Origin: Closterium sp. NIES-65
Lineage: Eukaryota; Streptophyta; Zygnematophyceae; Desmidiales; Closteriaceae
NCBI GenBank assembly: GCA_948144175.1
Contig: CANXME010002087.1
Span: forward strand, 1,361,501-1,425,500
Reading direction: 5' to 3'
Length of the DNA stretch: 64,000 nucleotides
Part shown: positions 41,768-51,987 of the stretch, in pieces
Layout: each line of letters begins with the position of its first letter
Numbering within the stretch: position 1 is the first letter of the stretch
Notes under the pieces: model-generated
What the model was told of the DNA's origin: nothing
The model's database searches: none
Seen by the model: only the letters and a program-made list of their open reading frames with translations
Translations under genes and position numbers: made by a program

Positions 41768-41975
41768 CACCCCCACAGGCAAAGTGGGGGAGAACAAGGG
41801 GTCACAAGACCAGTCAAGCAAAGCAAAGCAAAGCTCAGGGTGGATCACAAAGTCACCACACATTCCGAGCACAACTTCAAGGCCAGAAGGCCAGTTCACA
41901 TGCAGGAGCACAGATATATATAAGAGGCTAAACAAGCAAGAGCAAGAGTATATATATGTGACAGTACAAGCAAGG
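41768..41975 (-). other. 3' segment and PPT of N
   Basis: Polypurine tract (minus-strand CTGTGGGGGTG) and the shared box (CTCAGGGTGGATCAC at about 41833-41847, plus-strand view), then non-coding sequence to the pol stop. Confidence 0.75.
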
Positions 41976-44633
41976 TCAAGAAGTGAGCAAGTGAGGCAAG
42001 ACAGGCACAAGACCCAACTGAGTGCAGAAACGCTGAAGGACCTGCTGCACCATGTGTGACTGAGTCAGGGTAATGGTGCGGCGTGCTCTGTCCCGGGTGA
42101 TCTGCAAGCCAAGGTAGCTGCGCAGTTCACCCAGGTCAGTGCACGTGTGTCTCTTCTGCAGCTCGAACTTCACGTAGGCGTGTCCAGCAGTGTCAGCAGT
42201 GGCAAAGACAAAGTCGTCGACGTACACGAGGATGTAGAACGGCGGCAGAGAGGTGTCGGTGCGCAGAAACAGCGACGGGTCGGCAGTAGAAGGAGCAAAC
42301 CCAAGAGCCGCAAGCGTAGTCCTCAGTGTGTCGTGCCACTCACGGGTTGCCTAGCGGAGACCGTAAACTGGACGCCGGAGACTCCACTGGGTACCAGGAG
42401 GGAAAGACCCAGTGAAGCCAGGTGGGCGGCGCAGCCAGATCTCCTCGTGCAGGCTGCCCTGCAAGAAGGCAGTGCTGAAGTCGAGAGAGTGCAGCTCGTA
42501 GTCACGGTGAGCAGCAACGTGCAGCAGTACCCGAAGAGTGGTGATCTTCGGGGTGGGGGAGAAGGTCTGAAAGTAGTCAACCCCGTGCCGCTGACTGAAG
42601 CCACGAGCCACGTAACGCGCCTTGAAGACAGGCGGAGAACCCGGCGGCCGCTTCACCCTGAAGATCCACATGCCACTGACGATGTTCGCCCCAGAAGGGG
42701 GGACAGCGTCAACGTAGGTGCCTGTGGACTTCCAGGAAGCCATCTCTGCATCCAAAGCTGCCTGCCACTGATAGGAGTAGGGACCCTCTATCGCCTCCGC
42801 GTAAGAGCGCGGAGTCGGGATGTCAAGTGCATCCGGGTCTCCCTCAGGGGTAAGCAGTTCGGACAAGAGATGCGGTGAAGCGGCTGCCAGGCACTGGAAC
42901 TCCTCTTGCCTGTCCTCGAGAACGTCCGTGCCAAGGGCACACTCACCCCCGACGGGCGGAGGAAAGACAGACTCAGACTCTGCGACAAGACTAGCAGCGT
43001 AGTCTAGGTGACAGCGAGCAGCAAAGTCGACGAGCTCAGTAACGAGGGCAGACGCAGCAGAAGACTCGAAAGAAGGGTCAGTGATGACACTAGCAAGGAA
43101 ACGCATGACAGTAGGACTGGCAGCACGAAGAGAGTCCGACTCCCGGTCGGCAAGAGCAAGAAGAGAGGACTCAGGAGGAGAAGGTAACGGGCCACGTAGA
43201 GGAGCAGTAGACGGACGCAGCGACATCCGGTGCGTGCCAGGGACAGGAGGAGGACGCTGACGCGAACTGCGACCACTAGTGCGTGCAGGACGAATAGGCG
43301 ACGCAGGACGAGACGCAGGCTCACGACGCTCAGTAAGACCTCCAGTAGGACCAGCGTAGGGAGAAGGAGCAGGTAAGGGGGAGGCAGGCTGTAGCTGTGA
43401 CTGGGACGGGACAGGCTGTGGACCCTCTAAGAGAGGAGGAGAGCCAGTAGAAGGTGGAAGACCAAGAACCTGCTGCAGGAGCGGAACGAAGTACGGTCGA
43501 GGCCGCGCGGCGACGCCATACACAGCAGGGACAGCACCAGTCCCCCCAGCAGGAGCACCCGCTCCAGTAGCACCTCCAGCAGCACCCCCAGCAGCTCCGG
43601 AACCCCCAGCAGCACCAGAAGCACCGCCAGCAGGACCGCCAGTGTTAGTCATAGCGCCAACACCCTCAGCAGCACCAGCTCCAGTCGAACCCGCAGGCCC
43701 AGCAGCTCCAGTACTCCCAGTACGAGCACCTCCGGGACCCGCGACAGCAGCACCCTTAGCAGTCGAAGAACCTCCAGCACCAGCAGTACGCCTCCAGCGC
43801 CGGGCAAACCACTCACGCAGCTCTTGTGGGGAGAGTGGCTCTCGGCGAGACGAAGCACCCGGCGAACCTCCAGGCGAAGAACCTCCAGGCTCAGCACCCC
43901 CAGGCAAAGCACCTCCAGGCGTAGCACCTCCAGGCTCAGCACCCCCAGGCTCAGCACCCCCAGGCTCAGCACTCCCAAGCTCAGCACCCCCAGGCTCAGC
44001 ACCCCTAGGCTCAGCACCCCCAGGCTCCGCACCCCCACGCTCAGCACCCCCAGTCTTAGCACCCCTAGGCACAGTACGCTTAGTCTCAGCACCCCTAGGC
44101 TCAGAACCCGCAGCAGCACCAGAGTCACTAGTGACCTCGACAGGCTCGACCGCGTCTTCGTGGGACACATCTGAAGGGGCAGGACCCTGAGGGGGGAGGG
44201 GGTCTACCGGGGGGGGACCTGGTACCAAGAAGAGCGGGGGTGGGGGGAGGGAAGGAGTGCGGTAGGGGAAGAGGCGGTAGTAGGGTACCGACTCGTCGAA
44301 CGTGACGTCCTGGGAGGACAGAACACGGCGAGAGGTGGGGTGGTAGAACTGCCACCCAGGGGCGTCGGAGGGGAACCCCAAGAAGACGCAGGGAGCAGCA
44401 CGAGGGGACAACTTGTCCGCAGACAAGTCGCGGACAAACGCCCGAGATCCCCAGACCCGGAACGCCGACGCATCGCCAACCTTCCCCGTCCACAGCAGGG
44501 CTGGGGAGGTTTTCGGCCTCGAGACCCTCGGGTGAAGGTTGATCAAGTGCGCCGCGTGCCTCACCGCAAACGGCCACAGAAAATGGGGGGCAGCCGCATG
44601 CATCATAGACGTACGAGCGACGTCCATGACCAT
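41976..44633 (-). pseudogene. pol: N: integrase C-half, linker and RT
   Basis: 760 open codons from MVMDVARTSMMHAAAPHFLW: integrase C-terminus (WGSRAFVRDLSADK, VFLGFPSDAPGW), linker with about 20 GGAEP-type units (43855-44130), REPLSPQELREWFARRW, RPRPYFVPLLQQVLGLPPST, and VLEDRQEEFQCLAAAS with Gln where M and F have TAG. RT runs to VYGLR; TAG at about 42349 (Gln expected in LRQAPREW) interrupts it. The catalytic box YVDD is intact (LVYVDDFVFATAD). RT ends VLQRF and joins the pol tail, deleting RNase H. Confidence 0.94.
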
Positions 44634-46064
44634 GCCAATGCGGCGCTCTGCAATCCCATTTTGCTGCGGTGAGTCCGGAAGCGTAAAGGTCTAACGGATG
44701 CCTCGCGCACAACAGTCGGCTCGCAGAAGGCCAGAGGAGAACTCTCCGCCTCTGTCCGAGTGCAGACGCAAAACAGGAAAGTCCGAGCCAAAGCTCTGCC
44801 TGAGCTGGAGACGAGCTGCGCGGATCCAGTCAATCAGCACCTCAGTGACATCACGCTTGCTGCGCAAGGGGAAGACTGTGGTGTAACGCGAGTAGACGTC
44901 AACAACAAGCAGGAATTAGCGTTCGTGACCCTGTCCACGGATGCGGACGGGGCCCCACACGTCCATGTGAAGCGTCTGCAACGGGGCCTCAGTCGGAGGA
45001 AACTGGGAGGAGTGAGGGGCAGCACGCTGGCGCCCCTCGACACAGGGGACACAGGAAGGGCCAGGGCCCTGAGGAAGGGGAGGGAGGGACCGGGGGAGAC
45101 CAGACACAAGAAGACGGGAGGCCATGCCTCTGAGCCGAAGCAGAGAGGGGTGACCAAGGCGGTGGTGCTAGAGGAGAGTCTCGTGAGACAGGAGACGACA
45201 CGAACAGGGGGCAGACTCAGGACCAGACCTGGACGCTGCAGAAAACACCTGACCAGACGCAGGGACCCTACTAGACTCAGTAACTAGGGGGGACGCAGTA
45301 GTCAGTGTGTACAGGCTCGACCCTTGCTGACCCAGGTGTCGACCTGTGCTAGCCTCTGTGCAGTGCGTCACCCGCTGACGAGCAGGGGTGAACTGGTGGA
45401 CTCCAGCATCCTGTAGGTCAGCACCACTCACAAAGTTCGTGGAGAACGAGGGGAGGTAGAGACCAGACAGGGTGCCAGAGGGAGCCGCCGGACACGGGAG
45501 GACAGTGGAGAAGCAAGACAGGACAGGACCCCCTGAGGGGTCAGCCAGGGAAACCGCAACCGGCCGACTAAGCGGCGTGAGTGTGGTGCGATCTCGAAAG
45601 AAGGAGCGAGATGCCCCAGAGTCAAGGGTGAAGGTGTGAGAGGCCGAAGCCGACGTAGTACCTGAGAGCGCAGACTCACCAGTACCTGGGGACGCAGACA
45701 CACTAGCACCCAGAGCAGCAGCGTCGCAAGCACCTAGGGCAGCAGCCTCACCAGTACCTAGAGCAGCAGTCTCAATGCCCGGGTCGGGTGGAAAACACCG
45801 GTAACAGTCACCCTCATCACTAATAGTCACAGCATACATGGCAGCAAGGATAGCATCAAAGTCAAGATCAAAGATAGGTACGCCAGCCCTAGACAGCTCT
45901 CCCCAGCGGGGGATCTCCGTGGCCTCCGGAAACTGCTGACGCCAAGCATCCGTCAGGCGGCCAAAACAGCGCTGGGTGGGGTGGGCACCCCCACACTGCT
46001 CACCCACGCGGTCGCCGGTGCAAAGGACGTAGGAGAAGGGACCAGGACCCCCACCACGCTGACG
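44634..46064 (-). pseudogene. pol: N: gag tail, protease, integrase N-half
   Basis: Same frame as gag and RT. VLCTGDRVGEQCGGAHPTQRC has lost the first Cys of the family Cys/His motif (Phe instead). Protease box TLDSGASRSFFRDRTTLTPL, LPSFSTNFVSGADL, stop TAG at about 45168 (Trp expected before HHRLGHPS), CVPCVEGRQRAAPHSS, a TAA after GQGHER (Asp expected), VVDVYSRYTTVFPLR (the second Asp of VVDDYS is Val), LRLHSDRGGEF, TAG at GIRQTFTL, QQNGIAERRIG. One stop (TAG) at about 46065 separates it from the gag frame. Confidence 0.92.
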
Positions 46065-47180
46065 CTACGTGTACCACTTACGAAGCTGCTGAGGGGTGGG
46101 GAGGTCGCGAGAACGCTGCTGCTGCTGCTGCTGCTGGCGCTGACCACCCCCAGTGCCGCTCCGCTGAGAAGTGCCACTCCGACCACCTCCACCACCTCCA
46201 CCTCCACCTCCACCTCCTCCACCTCCGCCACCGCCGCCACCCCCGCCAGTTTCGCCGCCGCCGACGCCGCCTCCGCCACCACTGCTGCCACTAGCACCCC
46301 CACCCCCGCCACCTCCTCCACCGCCACCCCCACTCCCTCTGCCGCCTCCACCTCCACCGCCACCGCCCCCGCTGGCCCCACCCGCTCCCTTGCCCCCCTT
46401 GCCCTTGCCAGGGCGGCGTCTCCCGCTAGGGGCAGACGCCGCACCGACCGACTCAAGACCAACGAGGTCGGCCGTAGCGGCAGAGGCGACAGAGGGCAAG
46501 AGAGGGGAAGGAGAACACCCCTCAAAGATGGGGGCGCGGGGGTCACCTCGAGAGGCTCCTACAGCGACGATGCTCTTCTCCGCCGCTAGGAGGGCCTTCT
46601 CTAGGCTGTCGACTGTGAGAGTGGTGGGACAGACCGCAAGGAAGTGGTCCCGGACTACACGAAGGGAGTCGGGGAGGCGGGTGACTAGAAAGTAGAGAGT
46701 GATGTACATGGGAGGGGGGTTCTTGGCGTAGAAGTCAGCAGGAAGCACAGCGCGGTAGCGGGTGTCACTAGTGCGGAGGTGCGTAATGAGATCAGCGACT
46801 GTGGGAAAGGCGGCAAGGTCAGGGAAGAGGAAGGGTAGCATGAGGCGGGTCAGTGCAGCAGTGGCAGGGGAGGAGTAGCGCGCAAATACAGCGTCATACA
46901 AGGTCCGAGCACTCTTGTACTGACTAAAGTGCGCACGCTCAGAGGTAGGGAGGTGGCGACGCACTGCAAGACGTGCAGCAGCATCGCGCGTAGCCCACTG
47001 GGAGCGAACAGTAGGGTCAGCATCAGCAGCAGGAGCAGGGGAAGCGCCAGAGGTAAGGTCAAAGAGAGAGAGGCCGTTTGCCCTATCGCACTGTAAGAAC
47101 AGCTGCAGGTCATCTACCCAGACCTCAAAGTCAATGGCCCGACCCTCAGCGTGAAAAGCGAGGACACTAGGGGTAGCCAT
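46065..47180 (-). CDS. gag: N: Ty1/copia gag, 371 codons open
   Basis: The longest intact gag here. MATPSVLAFHAEGRAIDFEV, SQWATRDAAARLAVRRHLP, HFSQYKSARTLYDAVFARYS, ITHLRTSDTRYRAVLPADFY, in-frame PPPMYITLYFLVTRLPDSLR, SLEKALLAAEKSIVAVGASR, EGCSPSPLLPSVAS, Lys/Gly-rich, poly-Gly (about residues 262-345), Gln-rich, PTPQQLRKWYT. It ends at a TAG inside the conserved WYAxRQRGGG, after which the frame continues into protease. It would bind element RNA and build particles. Confidence 0.9.
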   Translation of the reverse strand: MATPSVLAFHAEGRAIDFEVWVDDLQLFLQCDRANGLSLFDLTSGASPAPAADADPTVRSQWATRDAAARLAVRRHLPTSERAHFSQYKSARTLYDAVFARYSSPATAALTRLMLPFLFPDLAAFPTVADLITHLRTSDTRYRAVLPADFYAKNPPPMYITLYFLVTRLPDSLRVVRDHFLAVCPTTLTVDSLEKALLAAEKSIVAVGASRGDPRAPIFEGCSPSPLLPSVASAATADLVGLESVGAASAPSGRRRPGKGKGGKGAGGASGGGGGGGGGGRGSGGGGGGGGGGGGASGSSGGGGGVGGGETGGGGGGGGGGGGGGGGGGGGGGRSGTSQRSGTGGGQRQQQQQQQRSRDLPTPQQLRKWYT

Positions 47181-47199
47181 GACGACAGACGCCTAGCAG

Positions 47200-48140
47200 T
47201 GCAAACAGTAGGGTGAGGGCAATGCAGTGAAAAAGAGGGCTCTATGCTCACCAGACTGGGCAGAACGGGCGGTCTGGATGTAGGGCAGCTCAGCGGCCGG
47301 CGGCTCGGTTGCTGGGCGGCTCGGCTGCTGGGCGGCTCGGCTGCCGGGTGGCTCGGCTGATGGGCGGCTCGGCTGCTCGGCGGCTCGGCTGCTGGGCGGC
47401 TCGGCGGCTGGGCGGCTCGGCTGCTGGGCGGCTCGGCGGCTCAGGTGCTGGGCGACTCGGCGGCTCGGCGGTCGGCTGCTCGGCGGCTCGGCGGCTCGGC
47501 TGTTGGGCTGCTCGGCGGTCGGGCGGCTCTGGTTTAGGGCGGCGCGGCTGTCGTAGGTAGGGCGACGGGTGGGCCGCAGTTAGGGCGGCAGGCTGCCGCA
47601 GGTGGGGTGGCGGGTGGGCCGCAGGTAGAGCTGCGGGAGGGCAGCAGGTAGGGCGGCCGGCGGGCCGCAAAGTCGATCGGCGGGGCCGCGGGAGTAGGGC
47701 GGCGGGGCCGTCAAGAAGGGCGGCGGGGCCGTCTAAGTAAGGCGGCGGGGCCGCGACGTAGGGCGGCGGGGCCGCCGAAGGGTAGGGCGGCGGGGCCGCG
47801 AAGTAGGGCGGCGGGGCCGTTGAAGGGTAGGGCGGCGGGGCCGTCGAAGGGTAGGGCGGCGGGGCTGTCGAAGGGTAGGGCGGCGGGGCCGTCGAAGTAG
47901 GGCGGCGGGGCCGTCGAAGGGTAGGGCGGCGGGGCCGTTAAAGGCTAGTGCGGCGGGGCCGCGACGTAGGGCGGCGGGGCCGTCGAAGGGTAGGGCGGCG
48001 GGGCCGCGACGTAGGGCGGCGAGGCCCCAGGAGTAGGGCGGCGGGGCCGCGACCAAAAAGGCGGCGCGACGGGCCGCTAGGGGGGGGGGGGCGACACGAC
48101 GGGTCGCTAAAAAAAGGAACGCGCGCCTCGGGGCGCGCTT
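47200..48140 (-). repeat. Minisatellite leader of N
   Basis: Near gag, short GGCTCGGCTGCTGGGC-type repeats (47285-47530, plus-strand view); further right, 24-bp-like units GGGCCGTCGAAGGGTAGGGC at about 47690-48060. Open frames here are repeat artefacts. Confidence 0.82.
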
Positions 48141-48144
48141 CGGT

Positions 48145-48188
48145 GGGCCCAAGAAACAGTCCCTAGGAGGGGACCTGCTCTGATTCCA
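48145..48188 (-). promoter_or_regulatory. PBS, hairpin and GGGCCC box of N
   Basis: Minus strand: TGGAATCAGAGCAGG (48174-48188, one change from the initiator-Met PBS), the hairpin GTCCC-CTCCTA-GGGAC (48159-48174), and GGGCCC (48145-48150). Confidence 0.84.
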
Positions 48189-48320
48189 TGTGAAAATGAG
48201 AACGCGAATGAAATGACTATGAATGAAGTGAGTACATATATGAAACCCTAATTGGGTTGTACCCCCTATGGGATACCCCACTATAGCCTACACAAATAAG
48301 TAAGCTATAATGTTCTGACA
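48189..48320 (-). repeat. 5' LTR of N (132 bp)
   Basis: Three differences from 41636-41767; followed by AAAGC. Confidence 0.94.
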
Positions 48321-48325
48321 AAAGC

Positions 48326-48349
48326 AGCACCTGGCATGAGGAAGAGCGG

Positions 48350-48382
<33 letters not shown>

Positions 48383-49600
48383 CGCAGTGTGGTAGGGGAA
48401 GAGACGGTAAAAAGGGTACCGACTCGTCAAAAGTGACGTCCTGAGAGGGGAAGACCCGGCGCGAGGTGGGGTGGCAAAACTGCCAGCCAGGCGCGTCGGG
48501 GACAAAGCCCAGAAGACGCAGGGAACGGCACGGGAGGAGAGCATGTCCGCGGACGTATCGCGGACAAAGGCTCGACATCCCTTGACTCGGAACACCGACG
48601 CATCGCCAACCTTCCTCGTCCAACGCAGTGTGGGCAAGGTCTCCAGAGCAGAAACACGGGGCCAGAGGTTGAGCTGATGCGTAGTGTACTGCACTGCAAA
48701 TGGCCAGAGGAAATGGGGGCAGCCGCATGGATCATAGGGGTACGAGCGACCTCCATGACTAAGCCAATGCGGCACTCAGCAATCCCATTCTGCTGTGGAG
48801 AGGCCGGAAGTGTGAACGTCTGGCGGATGCCGTGCTCCGCACAGTAGGCTGCCTAGAGGTCGGAGGAAAACTCACCACCCCTGTCAGAGTGCAGACACAC
48901 GACTGGAAAGTCCGACTGGAACCGGTCGCGGAGCTGGAGACGAGCAGCGCGGATCCAAGGGATCAAAACATCAGGGACCTCACCCATGGTGCGCAAGGGG
49001 AAGACCGTGGTGTAGCGCGTGTAGTCGTCGACGACCAGCAGGAAGTACCGCTCGTGGCCCTGTCCACGGACACGGGCTGGGCCCCACACGTCCAGGTGGA
49101 GAGTCTGCAGAGGGGCCTCTGTGGGAGGGAACGAGGAGGAGTGAGGAGTGGCGCCCAGCCGCCCCTCGACACAGGGAAGACAGGGAGGAGCAGGCGAGGG
49201 TGGGAGAGGAGGGAGAACCCTGGGAAGACCAGAGACAAGGTATTAGGAGTGCTGCCACGAAGGCGCTGCAGTGAAGGGTGACCAAGGCGGTGGTGCCAGA
49301 GGACAGTCTGACGCGACAGGGTGCGACACGAGCAGGGGGCTGACAGCTGGCCTGATGCAGGCGCAGCTACCTGAGGGGACTCGGTGGTCAGTGTGTATAG
49401 GTCCGACCCCGGCTGCCGGGTAAAGGTAGCCAGGTGGCGACCCGTCCGAGCACACGTACATTGGGTCACACGCTCATAGGCAGGGGTGAACTGGTGAACA
49501 ACCCTGTCTTGGAGAGCAGAGCCCGCCACCAAGTTCGTAGAGAACGAGGGGAGGTAAAGAAACGTCAGGGTGCCGGCCGGACCGCCGGACAAGGGAGGAC
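48326..49600 (-). pseudogene. pol: Q: pre-integrase and integrase
   Basis: From the right: LPSFSTNLVAGSALQDRVVH, WHHRLGHPSLQRLRGS, frameshift, HMDVWGPARV-type, VVDDYTRYTTVFPLRTMGE, VCLHSDRGGEF with TAG shortly after, QQNGIAECRIGLVMEVARTP, QLNLWPRVSALETLPTLRW, RAFVRDTSADMLSSRAVP, then several shifts and poly-Pro encoded by a 32-nt G-run (48351-48382). The DDE residues are visible although the frame is broken. Confidence 0.88.
48351..48382. repeat. 32-nt G homopolymer
   Basis: An uninterrupted G-run. On the minus strand it is C32 and encodes the poly-Pro after the integrase of Q. The homologous tracts in K and F are C-runs of about 20-25. Confidence 0.9.
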
Positions 49601-50190
49601 AGTGGAGGAGGTCGCAAGGACTGGGCCCCCAGAGGGGTCAGCGAGGGAGACAGCAACAGGCCGAGCTAGCTACTCAAGGACAGAGCGGTCACGAAAGAAG
49701 CAGCGGGAAGCACCTGAGTCCAGTGTGAAGGTGTGCAGTGCCTCAGTAGACGCAGTACCAGCAGGCGCGGACTCACAAGCACCTGGAGCAGCAGACTTAC
49801 TGGCACCTAAAGCAGCAGTCTCACTGGTCCCAATACCTGGGTCGGGCAGTACACTCAGGTAGCAGTCACCCTCAACACTAATAGTCAATGCATACATAGC
49901 ACCACGGATAGCATCATAATCAAGAGCAAAGATATCAATTCCGTTCTTAATCAGATCAGCCCAGCGGGGCAGCTCAGCGACGTCAGGAAACTGCTCACGC
50001 CAGGTGTCGTCAAGACGAAAGAAGCAGTGCTGCGCCGTGTGGAACCTCCCACAGGTCTGGCCAGTGCAGTCTTGTGTGCGGATGACGTACGGGCAGGTAT
50101 CTCCACCCCCAGAACCCCCACGCTGAGAGTACCACTCACGGAGCTGCTGGGGCGAGGGAGTCTCGCCAGGACGCTGCTGCTGCTGCCTCT
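49601..50190 (-). pseudogene. pol: Q: gag tail and protease
   Basis: TPSPQQLREWYSQ, the Cys/His motif CPYVIRTQDCTGQTC and GRFHTAQHC, FFRLDDTWREQFPDVAELPR, MYALTISVEGDCYLSVLPDP, an Ala/Ser repeat, and the protease box TLDSGASRCFFRDR followed by a TAG (about 49670) and then LARPVAVSLADPSGGPV. Confidence 0.88.
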
Positions 50191-51213
50191 AGCCACCGCC
50201 GAACACCCCACGCTGCACCGCTCCACCGCGCCCGCCACCTTCTCCACCGCCGCCACCACTGCCCCCACCACCCCCACCACCCACACCACCCCCACCACCT
50301 CCGCCGCCACCACCCCCTGCTCCGCCACTGACCCCCCCACCACCAGCGCCACTCCCACCACCGCCACCACCCCCGCCCCCTCCACCCCCTCCACCACCGC
50401 CGCCCCTGCCGCCACCTCCGCCACCCCTTCCCCCCTTGCCCCTGCCGCCCTTGCGCCTCCCAGTAGGAGCAGACGCAGCTCCGACCCCCTCAGCACCGAG
50501 GTAGTCGACGGCAGCAGCAGATGCAATGGAGGGGAGGAAGGGGGAGGGGGAGCACCCCTCAAAGAAGGGAGCGCGAGGGTCGCCACGAGAGGCACCTACA
50601 GCTACAATGCTCTTCTCAGCTGCTAGGAGTTCCTTCTCGAGCAGGTCGACAGTGAGGTCGGTGGGGGAGAGGGCGAGAAAGTGGTCCCTGACGGTGCGAA
50701 GGGAGTCAGGGAAGCGGGTGACTAGGTGGAGTGTGAGGTACATCGGGGGAGGGTTCTTGGCTAGGAAATCGGGGGGGAACGCGGCACGGTAGCGGAGATC
50801 ACTAGTACGAAGGTGAGTGATGAGGTCAGCTACAGTGGCAAAGGCAGACAGGTCGGGGAAGAGGTAGGGCAGCGAGAGACGGCCTATCGCAGCAGTAGAA
50901 GGGGAGGAGTAGCGCGCAACTACAGCATGGTACAGCTCCTTAGCGGTCTTATGCTGGCCAAAGTGCTCGCGCTCATCTAACGGCACGTGGCTGCGAACGG
51001 CTAGGCGAGCGTGAGCGTCACGGGTCTGCCACTGTGAGCGAGATGTACTGTCAGCAGTAGCAGCAGGAGCGGGAGCTACGCCGGACATGTGGTCAAACAA
51101 GGAAACATCATCCTTGGCAGTGATCTGGAGGAACAGGTGCAGGTCATCGAGCCAAACGTCAAACTGATCGGACAGCCCTCAGCGTCAAAAGTGAGAACGG
51201 TAGGACTCGCCAT
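50189..51213 (-). pseudogene. gag: Q: Ty1/copia gag
   Basis: The ATG ends at 51213 (MASPTVLTFDAEG), then a frameshift at about 51172. The main frame runs SLFDHMSGVAPAPAATADS, SQWQTRDAHARLAVRSHVPL, REHFGQHKTAKELYHAVVAR, in-frame NPPPMYLTLHLVTRFPDSLR, LLEKELLAAEKSIVAVGASR, EGCSPSPFLPSIAS, a Lys/Arg/Gly stretch and poly-Gly (about 50210-50460). Confidence 0.9.
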
Positions 51214-51853
51214 AGTGGCAGTAGCAGCAGTAGGAACAGTAGTAGTAGTAGGAGGAGTAGCAGTAGCAGGAGTAGGAGCAGCAGGTGCTGCAGTTGGTGC
51301 ACAGTGGGGTAGTGCGGCTCGGTCAGGGCGGCGCGACTCGGGCAGGACGGCGTGGCTCGGGCAGGACGGTGCGGCGTGGCTCGGGCAAAGAGGGTGGGCC
51401 GGCGCGCGGTTTGAGGCGGCAGTCTACGTGCTGGCGGCGGCCTAGGCGCGGGTGGCGGCCTACGTGTGGGCGGCGGCCTACGTACGGGCGGCGGCCTGCT
51501 TAGGCGAGGTGGCGGCGCGCGCCGGTCGACGAGCAGCTCGCAAGCTGCTCTAGGGGCCGCGCAAGGCCAGGGCGGGCTACGTGTGGGCGGCGTCGATGGC
51601 GTGGGCGGCTACGGGGTCGCGCGCACTAGAAACGGGCCGCGTGCGGTTAGCTAGCGGGCTGCGCGGGCAAAAAACGGGCCGCGCGCGGGCAGCTAGCTGG
51701 CTACGCGACCGAAAAACGGGGCGCTCGAGGGCGCACTAGGAGCGAGGCGCACGAGGGCGCGGTTAAGAGAGGGCGCACGAGGGCGCTACTAGCGGAATGG
51801 TGGGCCCTTAGGAACATTCGGTCCTAGGTTCCTAACCTAGGCTCGTAATACCA
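51214..51853 (-). promoter_or_regulatory. Leader, GGGCCC box, hairpin and PBS of Q
   Basis: PBS-like TGGTATTACGAGCC on the minus strand adjoins the LTR at 51854. The hairpin CCTAGGTT-AGG-AACCTAGG lies at 51823-51841 and GGGCCC at 51802-51807. The rest (51214-51790) is GC-rich with GGGCCGCGCG-like short repeats. The hairpin arms differ in sequence from those of M and N but still pair. Confidence 0.75.
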
Positions 51854-51982
51854 TGTCAGAATGAGAGAAAAATGGTTGGACTAGCAGGATTGGGAGTACA
51901 AGAAGGAAACCCTAGAATATTGTACCCCCTAAGGCTAAACCCACTGTAGCCTACAAAACAGTAACATATATAATGTTTGACA
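51854..51982 (-). repeat. 5' LTR of Q (129 bp)
   Basis: Partner of 38959-39087; followed by GAAGG, where P resumes. Confidence 0.93.
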
Positions 51983-51987
51983 GAAGG

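Larger units (their letters stand above)
41636..48320 (-). mobile_element. N: young Ty1/copia element lacking RNase H
   Basis: Two 132-bp LTRs differing at three positions, duplication AAAGC (41631-41635, 48321-48325), inserted in the poly-Pro/linker region of Q. From the gag ATG (47180) to the pol stop (41976) everything is in one frame with only a few stops. RNase H is deleted cleanly: RT (VLQRF) joins the pol C-terminal tail (CTQLGLVP) in frame. Confidence 0.95.
38959..51982 (-). mobile_element. Q: Ty1/copia element split by N
   Basis: Two 129-bp LTRs and the duplication GAAGG (38954-38958, 51983-51987). Without N it is about 6.3 kb. It carries all domains, but the linker is joined directly to RT at about 40858, so the RT-proximal linker is deleted. 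Its gag and integrase differ noticeably from K/M/N, marking another subfamily. Confidence 0.93.

Noticed and set aside
48351..48382. Centromere or telomere-type repeat
   Set aside because: A simple G-run inside the poly-Pro tract of a copia integrase; no telomere unit array is present.
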